Assembly (NCBI GenBank): GCA_946414885.1
Contig: CAMKQH010000004.1
Location: forward strand, 107,343-171,342
Length of the DNA stretch: 64,000 nucleotides
From: an uncultured Lachnospiraceae bacterium
GTDB taxonomy: Bacteria > Bacillota > Clostridia > Lachnospirales > Lachnospiraceae
Direction of reading: 5' to 3'
Under the pieces are notes generated by a model. The model was given only the letters and a program-made list of their open reading frames with translations, did no database searches and had not been told where the DNA came from. A program made the position numbers and the translations under genes. Shown one piece after another: positions 53,381 through 61,947 of the stretch; the first letter of the stretch is position 1, and each line of letters opens with the position of its first letter.

Positions 53381-54466
53381 TCACTTGATTCTCTCAGTAA
53401 TCAGATCTCCCATCTTTGAGCAGCCAACCTTGGTGCATCCTTCGGACATAATGTCTCCGGTACGGAAACCATCCTGAAGTACCTGTTTGACGGCCGCATC
53501 GATGGCATCTGCTTCCTTGTCAAGGTCAAAGCTAAATCTGAGCATCATGGAAGCGCTCAGGATCGTGGCAATGGGATTTGCAACGTCCATTCCGGCAATG
53601 TCCGGAGCGGAACCGTGGCTCGGCTCATACAGGCCAAACTTCGTGTCATTTAAGCTTGCGCTGGAAAGCATTCCAATCGATCCGGTCACCATGCTTGCCT
53701 CATCAGAAAGAATGTCTCCAAACATGTTCTCCGTCAGGATCACATCGAACTGCGCGGGATCCTTCACGAGCTGCATTGCACAGTTGTCAACGAGCATGTG
53801 CTCTAAGGTTACCTCGGGATACTCCTTTGCCACCTCTTCCACGACCTTTCTCCAAAGTCTGGAGGAATCCAGCACGTTTGCCTTGTCAACGCTCGTCACC
53901 TTCTTGCGCCGCTTCATGGCTACGTCGAAGCCCTTGATTGCAATGCGGCGGATCTCGTTTTCATCATAGGTCAGGGTATCAATGGCCTTCAATACGCCAT
54001 TTTCTTCGATTGTCTTCCTCTCTCCGAAATAAAGACCGCCGGTCAATTCTCTCATGATCAGCATGTCAAAGCCCTTACTGCTGATCTCCTCCTTTAGGGG
54101 GCATGCTCCGGAAAGCTCCTCATAAAGGACTGCGGGACGAAGGTTCGCAAACAGGTTTAATGCCTTTCTGATCTTTAACAGTCCAGCTTCCGGTCTCAGG
54201 TTCGGGGGAAGCTTGTACCAAGGGGAAGTCGTCGTATTGCCTCCGATGGAACCCATCAATACGGCATCCGCAGCCTTCGCCGTGGCAATGGCCTCATCCG
54301 TCAGGGGTACCCCGCAGGCGTCAATGGACGCGCCGCCCATCAAAATGTCAGTGAAATTCATTTTGTGGCCATACACCTCAGCCACCTTGTTCAGTACTTT
54401 CTTTGCTTCCGTGACGATCTCAGGACCAATACCGTCTCCCGGAATGCAGGTAATCTTCAATTCCAT
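53381..54466 (-). CDS. leuB: 3-isopropylmalate dehydrogenase
   Basis: 361 aa. Oxidative decarboxylation in leucine synthesis. ITCIPGDGIGPEIV at the start, the substrate Arg region NLRPAV and MRELTGGLYFG, and the NAD/metal motif TENMFGDILSDEASM, EPSHGSAPDIAG. The Met at 54466 has AAAGGAG with an 8-base gap. First gene of the operon; leuCD are 33 kb away and leuA is not in the window. Confidence 0.95.
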   Translation of the reverse strand: MELKITCIPGDGIGPEIVTEAKKVLNKVAEVYGHKMNFTDILMGGASIDACGVPLTDEAIATAKAADAVLMGSIGGNTTTSPWYKLPPNLRPEAGLLKIRKALNLFANLRPAVLYEELSGACPLKEEISSKGFDMLIMRELTGGLYFGERKTIEENGVLKAIDTLTYDENEIRRIAIKGFDVAMKRRKKVTSVDKANVLDSSRLWRKVVEEVAKEYPEVTLEHMLVDNCAMQLVKDPAQFDVILTENMFGDILSDEASMVTGSIGMLSSASLNDTKFGLYEPSHGSAPDIAGMDVANPIATILSASMMLRFSFDLDKEADAIDAAVKQVLQDGFRTGDIMSEGCTKVGCSKMGDLITERIK

Positions 54467-54490
54467 CCCGTTCACTCCTTTTCATGCCAT

Positions 54491-54506
54491 ATGTATATTT
54501 ATACAT
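54491..54506. promoter_or_regulatory. Candidate operator of leuB operon
   Basis: Palindrome ATGTATA TT TATACAT directly downstream of the leuB -10 box, covering the expected transcript start. Well placed for repression; the protein is unknown. Confidence 0.4.
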
Positions 54507-54513
54507 TCATAAT

Positions 54514-54542
54514 ATTTTACCTTATTTCCCTCAAGATTTCAA
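54514..54542 (-). promoter_or_regulatory. Promoter of leuB-ilvD-ilvB
   Basis: Minus strand TTGAAA, 17-base spacer, TAAAAT, beginning 2 bases after the T-run of the yajC terminator and 48 bases before leuB. Confidence 0.75.
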
Positions 54543-54544
54543 CT

Positions 54545-54578
54545 AAAAAAAAGGACAACGCCAAAAGCGTCGTCCTTT
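54545..54578 (-). terminator. Terminator of yajC
   Basis: Minus strand GGACGACGC and GCGTTGTCC (one G-U) with a 5-base loop, followed by an eight-T tract. Confidence 0.92.
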
Positions 54579-54591
54579 GCCTTATTTTTGC

Positions 54592-54912
54592 TTATTCATT
54601 CGCCTTTTCAACCTTTGCAATGGCTGATTTATCCATGGGAATGCGGCAATTTTTGTTATTTCCGAACTCAATAATTACAGTATCGTCCGTGATGTCAATG
54701 ATGATTCCGTAGAATCCGGAAGTCGTCATAACGCAATCACCCAGTTCCAAATTGGAGAGCATGGTTGCCACGCGCTTTTTCTCCTTGCTGTTGGGACGTA
54801 AAATAAAGAACCAAAATGCCAAGAAAAGCAAGCCATACATAATGATCATGCTTCCAATGCTGCCCCATCCGGCTGCAGCCATGTCAGCTTCTGAAGTCAA
54901 TAATGCTGCCAT
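54592..54912 (-). CDS. yajC: Preprotein translocase accessory subunit YajC
   Basis: 106 aa. One membrane segment (about 20-40, MIIMYGLLFLAFWFFILRP), then RPNSKEKKRVATMLSNLELGD and TTSGFYGIIIDITDDTVIIE, the family core. YajC associates with SecDF at the Sec translocon. The Met at 54912 has GGAGG with a 7-base gap. It follows tgt, the normal neighbour. Confidence 0.92.
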   Translation of the reverse strand: MAALLTSEADMAAAGWGSIGSMIIMYGLLFLAFWFFILRPNSKEKKRVATMLSNLELGDCVMTTSGFYGIIIDITDDTVIIEFGNNKNCRIPMDKSAIAKVEKANE

Positions 54913-55020
54913 AATGAATCCTCCGTTTAAATTCTTTTCAAACAATAGTAATCATACACGTAAACAGGAATTTCGTCAAGGTTTAAAACCAGATTCCCCT
55001 AGGCAAATTCCAAACCCGCT

Positions 55021-56160
55021 TTAATCCAGCGGCGTTGCCATCCCATCAAGCTTACGCTTTTTATATGCCGTAAACTCGCCCTTGTCAAGGCTGTCCCGGA
55101 TTTCCTCCATCATCTTATTGTAAAAATACAGATTGTGGAGCACGCACATTCTCATGCCCAGCATTTCCTTGGCTTTTAACAGATGACGAACATAGGCACG
55201 GCTGTATCTGCGACAAGTCGGACATTGGCAACCTTCCTCGATAGGCCTTGAGTCAAGCTCATATTTCGCATTAAACAGATTGATCTTTCCGTGATTCGTG
55301 TAAAGATGTCCATGGCGTCCATTTCGGGTAGGATACACGCAGTCAAAGAAATCCACGCCGCGTTCCACGGCCTCAAGAATGTTTGCAGGCGTTCCTACCC
55401 CCATCAGATACGTCGGCTTCTCTTTGGGGAGGTACGGAACCACCTCCTCGAGCACGTGATACATCTCCTCATGGCTTTCCCCAACCGCAAGACCGCCTAC
55501 CGCATAACCGTCCAAGTCAAATTCAGAGATGCGCTTTGCATGTTCAATCCTTACGTCATCAAAGACCGCACCTTGGTTGATTCCAAACAAAAGCTGGGAA
55601 GGATTCACCGTATCCTCCAGGGAATTCAGTCGCGCCATTTCCTTTTTGCATCGTTCCAGCCATCTGGTCGTCCTCTCGACGGAGGCCTGCACGTAGGAAC
55701 GCTCCGCCTTACTGGAAGGACATTCATCAAATGCCATGGCGATCGTCGAGCCAAGGTTGGACTGGATCTGCATACTTTCCTCCGGCCCCATGAAAATCTT
55801 TCTTCCATCGATATGGGAATTGAAGAAAACGCCCTCTTCCTTTATTTTCCTAAGGCCTGCCAGGGAAAATACCTGGAACCCGCCGGAATCCGTGAGGATT
55901 GGCTTTTTCCAGCTCATAAACTGATGTAATCCGCCAAGCTGCTTGATAATCTTGTCTCCAGGCCTAACGTGCAAATGATAAGTGTTAGATAGCTGCACCT
56001 GCGTTCCAATTCCTTCCAGGTCTTCCGTAGACACGGCCCCCTTGATTGCTGCCACCGTTCCGACGTTCATGAAAACCGGTGTCTGTATCGTTCCGTGAAC
56101 CGTCTCAAATTCCGCACGTTTTGCCCGTCCCTCTTGCTTCAAAATCCTATATTCCGCCAT
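55021..56160 (-). CDS. tgt: tRNA-guanine transglycosylase (queuine)
   Basis: 379 aa. Inserts preQ1 at the wobble G of GUN-anticodon tRNAs. Substrate pocket LTDSGGFQVFSL with the active-site Asp, GVGTPANILEAVERGVD, FDCVYPTRNGRHG with the catalytic Asp nucleophile, and the zinc site CQCPTCRRYSRAYV with a distant His in CVLHN. Normal length. Forms tgt-yajC; may be preceded by read-through from the transducer gene. Confidence 0.95.
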   Translation of the reverse strand: MAEYRILKQEGRAKRAEFETVHGTIQTPVFMNVGTVAAIKGAVSTEDLEGIGTQVQLSNTYHLHVRPGDKIIKQLGGLHQFMSWKKPILTDSGGFQVFSLAGLRKIKEEGVFFNSHIDGRKIFMGPEESMQIQSNLGSTIAMAFDECPSSKAERSYVQASVERTTRWLERCKKEMARLNSLEDTVNPSQLLFGINQGAVFDDVRIEHAKRISEFDLDGYAVGGLAVGESHEEMYHVLEEVVPYLPKEKPTYLMGVGTPANILEAVERGVDFFDCVYPTRNGRHGHLYTNHGKINLFNAKYELDSRPIEEGCQCPTCRRYSRAYVRHLLKAKEMLGMRMCVLHNLYFYNKMMEEIRDSLDKGEFTAYKKRKLDGMATPLD

Positions 56161-56214
56161 AAATATGTTCTCCGTTCAAAATAATCCCGCCCAAACGGCG
56201 TTCCCTTCGTACAA

Positions 56215-56244
56215 TCAGCCCTTTGCGCTGACACAAAGGGCTGA
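56215..56244 (-). terminator. Hairpin after the transducer gene
   Basis: TCAGCCCTTTG and CAAAGGGCTGA form an 11-bp perfect stem with an 8-base loop, but the minus-strand tail (TTGTACG) is not U-rich, so termination would be weak. Confidence 0.4.
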
Positions 56245-56248
56245 CCGA

Positions 56249-58282
56249 TCAAACCTCCAATAAATTATCAACGTTCGTCTTATCCACGATCTTTGACCTG
56301 CAACTCATGAACTCAGAAGGCAATGCCTCTCCGGTAACCAACGAATTGTACATCCAGATAATGGGGTCGTGTCCCTGTCCAAACGGATCCTGTCCGATAG
56401 CCGCCACAATGATTCCCTTTTTGATGTAACGGAAGATTCCCTGCGTATGATCATATACCACAAGCTTGATCTTTAAGCCGCTGTCTTCCACGGCCTTTGC
56501 AACGGCTTCTGGATTTCCCGTCGTAACGTAGATTCCCGTCAGGTCAGGATGTTCCTTCAGATACTCCGTCGTCTGCGCGTAAGCTTCCTCCGGATAAAGA
56601 GCTCCAATTTCAGTAAAAATCTCGATCTTATTATAGTTTTCAAAATACTCTTGAAATACGTCACTTCTTATGCGGGCCTGGTCAAGTTCCCTGCTTCCTT
56701 CAAAAATCAGAACCTTCCCCTTTTTCCCTATCGCATTTATCATAAGCTTTGCGGCAAGCAACGCTGCCTCTGCGGTATCGGGATGGAAGATCGCCTGTCT
56801 AAGGTTGGTGCTGCTCGTGTCCGTATTAATCACGTAAACCTTTTTCCCCTTTGCCACTTCCGCTTCCAACTGCTCATCAATTGTGCCAACAAGGAATCCC
56901 GGCATAACGTATCCATCAAAATCTTCCTTCATCATACGTTCCATCATCCCTGGCATTTCCTGCGTCATGACGTCCCATTTGGGGAAATAGGCATATCTGA
57001 CGATTGCGCCATGGGATTCCAGCTCTTTCTTTGCATATACGGTTCCGCGGCGAACGGCATGCCAGAAATCATTGTCATCAATGCAGAATACGCCAATTCT
57101 GATCTTCTTTGCCGCCTTCTTTTTCACGGGTTCCACCGCCGTCGTGAACTGACGCAGCAGCTGCTCCAAATCGCTAAGCATCTGATTTAAGTTTCCGGCG
57201 TTGTCGATAATATTCTGCGACACTTCTGAAGTCTGTTCGGACACCTGGGAAATCTCCTGCGTTCCCGAAGTGATCTCCTCAGACGAGTAATAAGCCTGCT
57301 CCGCACGGTTCTTGGTCACTACGGAATTCTTCGTAATCTCGTCGATCTCCGTCATAATAATCTTTGTCTTTTCGTTGATGACGCCTGCCTGACGATCTAT
57401 GTCACGGAAGGAAGCGCTGACAGCGTCAAACTCCTTCCTGCCTTCATCAAACACCTCAACACAGCCCTGCAGACATTCAGCAACCTGGTCACTGCTTTCG
57501 ATGATATTGTCTAGGATACCATTGATCGTTCCAATGCCTTGCTGTGTTTTGGCCGACATGACGCCCATCTCTTTCGCCACAACCGCAAAACCGCTTCCTG
57601 CCGATCCAACCCTGGCTGCCTCAATGGATGCATTCAGCGCGAGCATCTTTAAGGATTCACTGATGCTGACAATAAAAGCACCGATCTCATTGATCTCATT
57701 GATCTTATCGTTAAACTCCTCCAGAATCTTTTCACTCCGGTCCAGATTCTCCGAAACCGTCGTCATCTTGTTTTCATAATTCTCCATGCTGGCAACGCCT
57801 GACTGACAGCTCTCAACCGTAAGCGTAAGCAGGTCTCCGATCTCATTCATGGAGCCGTCGATCTCCGTCAGCTTTCCGGTATTGTCCTCGATCAGATCCA
57901 GACAGGATTTCACCAGTTCCAGCTGTTCCTCAACCTTATCAACCACGCTGGAAAGACTCTCCGTAATCCTCTGGCTGCCCTCGCGGTTCAAATCCGCGCC
58001 GTGAGACAAAACGTCAATGGAATCCGACAGGATCACGACGTTATTCTTCGTAGACTCCAGAAAAGTCAACATGTTATTCTTGATAACGTTTAGGGCGCTC
58101 GCAAGGGAGGCCATGGAATCCCTCCTGTTCTCACTCACCTCAACGTCATCAAGATCCATGCGGCGCTTTTTGATCAGCTCCGCCTGCTTCATTAATTCCT
58201 TTTTGCGCGTCCAGTCCATCAAAAGATATAACACTAATGCAATAATGATAATGGCTTCAAATACGATAAAGAATATTTTCAT
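56249..58282 (-). CDS. Methyl-accepting-type transducer with C-terminal periplasmic-binding-like domain
   Basis: 677 aa. One N-terminal membrane segment (about 2-21), then an MCP signalling region (about 50-385) with the tip LKMLALNASIEAARVGSAGS (residues 211-230) and GFAVVAKEMG, and a C-terminal domain (about 394-677) like sugar-binding periplasmic proteins: KIRIGVFCIDDNDFWHAVRRG, GYVMPGF, NTDTSSTNLRQ, VYVTTGN-type and AAIGQDPFGQG. With only one membrane helix the binding-like domain should be cytoplasmic, an unusual order. The true start (58282) has GGGGGTAAAACG before the ATG. Ligand and partner kinase are unknown. Confidence 0.85.
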   Translation of the reverse strand: MKIFFIVFEAIIIIALVLYLLMDWTRKKELMKQAELIKKRRMDLDDVEVSENRRDSMASLASALNVIKNNMLTFLESTKNNVVILSDSIDVLSHGADLNREGSQRITESLSSVVDKVEEQLELVKSCLDLIEDNTGKLTEIDGSMNEIGDLLTLTVESCQSGVASMENYENKMTTVSENLDRSEKILEEFNDKINEINEIGAFIVSISESLKMLALNASIEAARVGSAGSGFAVVAKEMGVMSAKTQQGIGTINGILDNIIESSDQVAECLQGCVEVFDEGRKEFDAVSASFRDIDRQAGVINEKTKIIMTEIDEITKNSVVTKNRAEQAYYSSEEITSGTQEISQVSEQTSEVSQNIIDNAGNLNQMLSDLEQLLRQFTTAVEPVKKKAAKKIRIGVFCIDDNDFWHAVRRGTVYAKKELESHGAIVRYAYFPKWDVMTQEMPGMMERMMKEDFDGYVMPGFLVGTIDEQLEAEVAKGKKVYVINTDTSSTNLRQAIFHPDTAEAALLAAKLMINAIGKKGKVLIFEGSRELDQARIRSDVFQEYFENYNKIEIFTEIGALYPEEAYAQTTEYLKEHPDLTGIYVTTGNPEAVAKAVEDSGLKIKLVVYDHTQGIFRYIKKGIIVAAIGQDPFGQGHDPIIWMYNSLVTGEALPSEFMSCRSKIVDKTNVDNLLEV

Positions 58283-58307
58283 ACGTTTTACCCCCATTAT
58301 TGCAACA

Positions 58308-58336
58308 ATTATATCATTGTTTCCAGTTTTTTTCAA
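58308..58336 (-). promoter_or_regulatory. Promoter of the transducer gene
   Basis: Minus strand TTGAAA, 17-base spacer, TATAAT, 25 bases before the start codon, so the leader is short. It looks like sigma-A rather than the motility sigma factor. Confidence 0.75.
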
Positions 58337-58453
58337 TGAATTTATGGAATCCTTTCTTGCCACAAGCCCCAAAATAGAATATAATTATTAGCGTTTACGA
58401 AATATTATTACGCTAATTTCCCGATGACTTCGGGATACGGAAAGGAAAACCAC

Positions 58454-59566
58454 ATGGCCGGATCATCTTTTGGAACCATTTTTAAAATCACTACTTGGGG
58501 CGAATCCCATGGAAAGGCTCTTGGCGTCATTGTTGACGGCTGTCCTGCCGGACTTGCGCTTTCCGAAAGCGACGTTCAGGCCTATCTTGACCGCCGCAAG
58601 CCCGGAACCAGTGCCCTTACGACGCAACGAAAGGAAGACGATCTCGTCGAGATCCTGTCCGGCGTTTTTGAAGGAAAAACAACCGGCACTCCCATTTCCA
58701 TGATTGTCCGCAATACTTCCCAGATCTCTGCCGATTATTCCGACGTGGCCTCCTATTATCGTCCGGGTCATGCCGATTATACCTTTGACCAAAAATACGG
58801 TTTCCGTGACTATCGCGGCGGCGGCCGTTCTTCCGGCCGTGAGACCATCGGCCGGGTAGCTGCCGGTGCCATTGCCAGCAAGCTTCTCTCCGCGCTTGGC
58901 ATCACCGTCAAAGCCTACACAAAATCCATTGGACCCATCGAAATCGATCCGGCAAACTACGACGAAGCCCTTCGCCTCACCACGCCCACCTGCATGCCTG
59001 ATGCCATTGCAAATGAAAAGGCCGTTGCCCATCTGGCAAAGGCCCGGGAAGAAATGGACTCCGTAGGCGGCTGCATGGAATGCGTCGTGGATGGACTTCC
59101 GGCGGGCATCGGCGATCCCGTGTTTGAAAAACTTGACGCCAATCTTGCAAAGGCAATCATGTCCATCGGCGCCGTGAAAGCCGTTGAAATTGGCGACGGC
59201 GTACTCGTTTCCAAGAAAAAAGGCAGTGAAAACAACGATGCCTTTCTTTCCGGAACAGGCACCGGTTCTCCTGCCATTACCAAAGCCACAAACCACGCAG
59301 GAGGGATCCTTGGCGGGATCAGCGACGGATCACAAATCGTCCTTCGCGCCCACGTAAAACCCACGCCGTCCATCTACCAAAAACAGCGTACCGTAAATCA
59401 GTCCGGGGAAGAAATTGAAATCCAGATCAAAGGCCGCCACGATCCCATTATAGTGCCCAGGGCCGTTGTTGTCATGGAATGCATGACCGCCATCACCATT
59501 CTGGATGCCATGTTAGTTGGCGCAAGTTCTAAGCTAACAACCCTGAAAGACATTTATAGGCGATAA
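58454..59566 (+). CDS. aroC: Chorismate synthase
   Basis: 370 aa. Last shikimate-pathway step, EPSP to chorismate, FMN-dependent. FGTIFKITTWGESHGKALG at the start, PGHADYTFDQKYGFRDYRGG-type (GRSSGRETIGRVAAG), and DAFLSGTGTGSPAI are all family signatures. The Met at 58454 has AAAGGA with a 7-base gap. Plus strand, divergent from the transducer gene. No other aro gene adjacent. Confidence 0.95.
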   Translation: MAGSSFGTIFKITTWGESHGKALGVIVDGCPAGLALSESDVQAYLDRRKPGTSALTTQRKEDDLVEILSGVFEGKTTGTPISMIVRNTSQISADYSDVASYYRPGHADYTFDQKYGFRDYRGGGRSSGRETIGRVAAGAIASKLLSALGITVKAYTKSIGPIEIDPANYDEALRLTTPTCMPDAIANEKAVAHLAKAREEMDSVGGCMECVVDGLPAGIGDPVFEKLDANLAKAIMSIGAVKAVEIGDGVLVSKKKGSENNDAFLSGTGTGSPAITKATNHAGGILGGISDGSQIVLRAHVKPTPSIYQKQRTVNQSGEEIEIQIKGRHDPIIVPRAVVVMECMTAITILDAMLVGASSKLTTLKDIYRR

Positions 59567-59578
59567 TGCCATATTGGA

Positions 59579-59604
59579 AAAGCCCCTTCACTCGAAGGGG
59601 CTTT
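59579..59604. terminator. Bidirectional terminator, aroC and DUF3021 gene
   Basis: AAAGCCCCTTC and GAAGGGGCTTT, perfect 11-bp stem, 4-base loop; short T-tracts on both strands. It separates convergent genes. Confidence 0.75.
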
Positions 59605-59614
59605 CAATCTGTCA

Positions 59615-60049
59615 TCACATATTTTGCTGCTTTTTCTCATATCGTTTTTTCAGTTGAAGATTCATGACTGCCGTATGCTTTCGATCTACCAAGTAATGCA
59701 CTATGCCAACAAAGAAATAAATGCCACCTACTGCGAGGAGTATCACGAAAAACGTCAAAGGCGTCAACTCACACCATTCAAATTTGATGATCAATCCCAA
59801 AGTTATAAAAAACATAAGAATAAAATGCAATACCCAAAGAGCGAATGACAATCTGACGTCAGACGGATCTATGCACAGGAAAATGGCCGTCGGTAATGCA
59901 GTAACAAATGCGCATAACAGTATTTGCCATATCATTCCATTTCCAACGTCTCGCCCGGAAGCAGACAAATAAATAGCGGCACTAATGGTCAGACCTGTTG
60001 TTGTATTTACAAAATAATGCAATAAGGAAACTAAGAATTCTTTTATCAT
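59615..60049 (-). CDS. DUF3021 family membrane protein
   Basis: 144 aa with four membrane segments, a short cytoplasmic basic C-terminus (LQLKKRYEKKQQ). Overlaps the LytTR regulator by 4 bases. In related two-gene LytTR systems the membrane partner restrains the regulator, as in HdrM/HdrR and BrsM/BrsR; the same role is inferred here. Confidence 0.8.
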   Translation of the reverse strand: MIKEFLVSLLHYFVNTTTGLTISAAIYLSASGRDVGNGMIWQILLCAFVTALPTAIFLCIDPSDVRLSFALWVLHFILMFFITLGLIIKFEWCELTPLTFFVILLAVGGIYFFVGIVHYLVDRKHTAVMNLQLKKRYEKKQQNM

Positions 60050-60498
60050 GCTTCCACCTCCTGCCCGCTCAGTTTTGATTTCAGATTACGGACGTATTGT
60101 CTGGAGATCAAGATTTTTTCTCCATTTTTCAGATGCGCCTCCAGCTTGCCGTTAAACATCGTCGTAAGATAATCTATCTTTTCCATGTTTACGATCAGGG
60201 ATTTGGAGCATCGCATAAAATCAAAAGGTCCAAAAACATCCTCCAGCTCATACAATTTGTTCTTTATTTCATAGACCTCGGAATTGCAATATGCAAAAAC
60301 ATGGTTTTCATTTGCCTCAAAATAATATACGTCCTGATAATTTAGACGAACGATCTTATCATCCTGATAACCGGTCAATTCCGTATTTGCCGTTTGAAAA
60401 GCGAGCAGCGTGGAAATCAGGCGCGGATCCGGCGATGCGCATCTAACAATGATCACGTCTTCATCATTCGGTTTGGGGGATTCGATAATTATTCTCAT
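60046..60498 (-). CDS. LytTR domain transcriptional regulator
   Basis: 150 aa. A short N-terminal region (about 1-45) and a LytTR DNA-binding domain (about 50-148) with YYFEANENHVFAY, PFDFMRCSKSLIVNMEKIDYL and ISRQYVRNLKSKL. No receiver domain. Pairs with the DUF3021 membrane gene by an ATGA overlap. A TATAAT lies in the 148-base gap upstream but a -35 box is not clear. Targets unknown; the secreted Ig genes just upstream are possible. Confidence 0.88.
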   Translation of the reverse strand: MRIIIESPKPNDEDVIIVRCASPDPRLISTLLAFQTANTELTGYQDDKIVRLNYQDVYYFEANENHVFAYCNSEVYEIKNKLYELEDVFGPFDFMRCSKSLIVNMEKIDYLTTMFNGKLEAHLKNGEKILISRQYVRNLKSKLSGQEVEA

Positions 60499-60600
60499 GA
60501 CGTTTCTCCGTTTAAAATGAACTTGTTACGGGGTTGCAACTGAGTCATTCTCCTTCGGTCATAATTATACTGTAACACACATTTCTTTATTACGCAAATG

Positions 60601-60626
60601 AAAAGCTCCCCTGTTTAGGGGAGCTT
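60601..60626 (-). terminator. Terminator of the first secreted Ig gene
   Basis: Minus strand AAGCTCCCCT and AGGGGAGCTT, perfect 10-bp stem, then TTC. Confidence 0.75.
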
Positions 60627-60646
60627 CCCTTATCAATGTTTCCCTC

Positions 60647-61918
60647 TTATCTGACTTTCAAAGTAGTCTCGTCGGTATACGTGGTATATCCAAACGTATT
60701 CATTACAGCACATCTAAACTTCATGTTGTTCGTGGTCGAGTTTCCCTTTACCGTCATGGACTTTGTTCCCACGTTATAGAAATTCGTGCCCGAAGTCAGG
60801 TTCACCCAATTTCCGGTGCTGTTATTATAATATTGCCAAGTGTACCTTGAAATGGTGCCTTCAGCAGTAACTTTCAGTAAAACCGTTGCTCCGGAGTTTA
60901 CGTAAACCGTGCTGTCAGGCTGACTGGTAATCCTTGCAACCACCTTGAGGTTGACGTCATCAGAAATGATCGTTTCCGTTCCGCTCGTAGCAACGCAGCG
61001 GAATCTCCAGGAATACATGCTCTCATCTACCTGGAAACGCATGGTGCGGGACTGTGCTCCGCTAAAACTTACGTTTTCCCATCTGGATCTTTCTCTGTTA
61101 TATCTTTGCCACTGGAAGGTAGCGCCCGAACGATTTACGGCAACTTTCAAAGTTACGTAATCTCCAACTGCTCCAGTTACTTGGCTTTCCGGCTTCTGAA
61201 CGAAGTAAAAGTTTGAGATTTTAACTTCTTTTGCCAAGGTTTTGCCATCGTTTTGATAAATGTTTCCATTCTTAGCTTGCGCATATCTTGGGGAAGCGAG
61301 TTCACAGTTAGCAATGCTAATCCAATTAAAATCAGAAATTGCTGCCGTATTAGCTTTCGCATGGATTGTGGAATTTCTTACGATCAGCTGTTCTCTCGTC
61401 TTATTGCCGCAAATACCCCAGCTTTCAAAATTTCTTCCAAATTTGGTAATGGTTGCATCAAAGTCTAAGTTTGCATTTAGAACTGTCAGCTTACTTCCAT
61501 CCGTAACGTGGATGCCAAAAATCGGAGCTGGCAATCCCTCCGAAGGCGCAATGGTCAATTTCCCGGGGCCAGTGATAGTCGTATCTGCGCTAAGAGTAAT
61601 CTCGCCTCCATAGACAGTCAAATCCTTTTCCACGCGAATGGTAAGACCCGAAACTGAACTACTGATGAAAGTAGGATGCGTGCAATTTAGAGTTCCGCCG
61701 CTTTTAAGGGTAAGCGTTTTCGTACTTGGGTCATATTGATAATTCGCACAGTTGAATACCCTGCTATTGCCTGCAAAATTTCCCAGACCATATAAGTATA
61801 AATACTCCGTAGCAGCATGTACCGTAACGGACGGCAAAAGGATCACGGCCATCATGGCAAAAGCCGCCGCAAAGCACAGAAGCTTTTTGTAAAGTGATTT
61901 TGCTGTTTGCTTTTTCAT
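60647..61918 (-). CDS. Secreted beta-helix/Ig-like protein, paralogue 1
   Basis: 423 aa. A strong Sec signal (about 1-37, ending VTVHAAT), a right-handed beta-helix-like region with ITGPGKLTIA and SKLTVLNANLD (about 40-225), then two Ig-like domains (about 230-325 and 330-423) each with a W/C pair such as WRFRCV and MKFRCAV. Likely secreted or surface-bound; no LPXTG anchor. Its last 84 codons are identical in DNA to those of the neighbouring paralogue. The Met at 61918 is preferred over 61948, which overlaps the neighbour's stop. Confidence 0.82.
   Translation of the reverse strand: MKKQTAKSLYKKLLCFAAAFAMMAVILLPSVTVHAATEYLYLYGLGNFAGNSRVFNCANYQYDPSTKTLTLKSGGTLNCTHPTFISSSVSGLTIRVEKDLTVYGGEITLSADTTITGPGKLTIAPSEGLPAPIFGIHVTDGSKLTVLNANLDFDATITKFGRNFESWGICGNKTREQLIVRNSTIHAKANTAAISDFNWISIANCELASPRYAQAKNGNIYQNDGKTLAKEVKISNFYFVQKPESQVTGAVGDYVTLKVAVNRSGATFQWQRYNRERSRWENVSFSGAQSRTMRFQVDESMYSWRFRCVATSGTETIISDDVNLKVVARITSQPDSTVYVNSGATVLLKVTAEGTISRYTWQYYNNSTGNWVNLTSGTNFYNVGTKSMTVKGNSTTNNMKFRCAVMNTFGYTTYTDETTLKVR
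60654..60904 (-). repeat. Identical 3' block, copy a
   Basis: 251 bases identical to 61955-62205, including synonymous positions; covers the last Ig domain of paralogue 1. Suggests recent duplication or gene conversion. Confidence 0.95.
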
Positions 61919-61947
61919 TTCATAGTTCTCCCTTAAACGATTATCCA

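Noticed and set aside
58463..59296. 277-aa minus-strand frame opposite aroC
   Set aside because: Glycine-rich shadow of the clearly real chorismate synthase gene.
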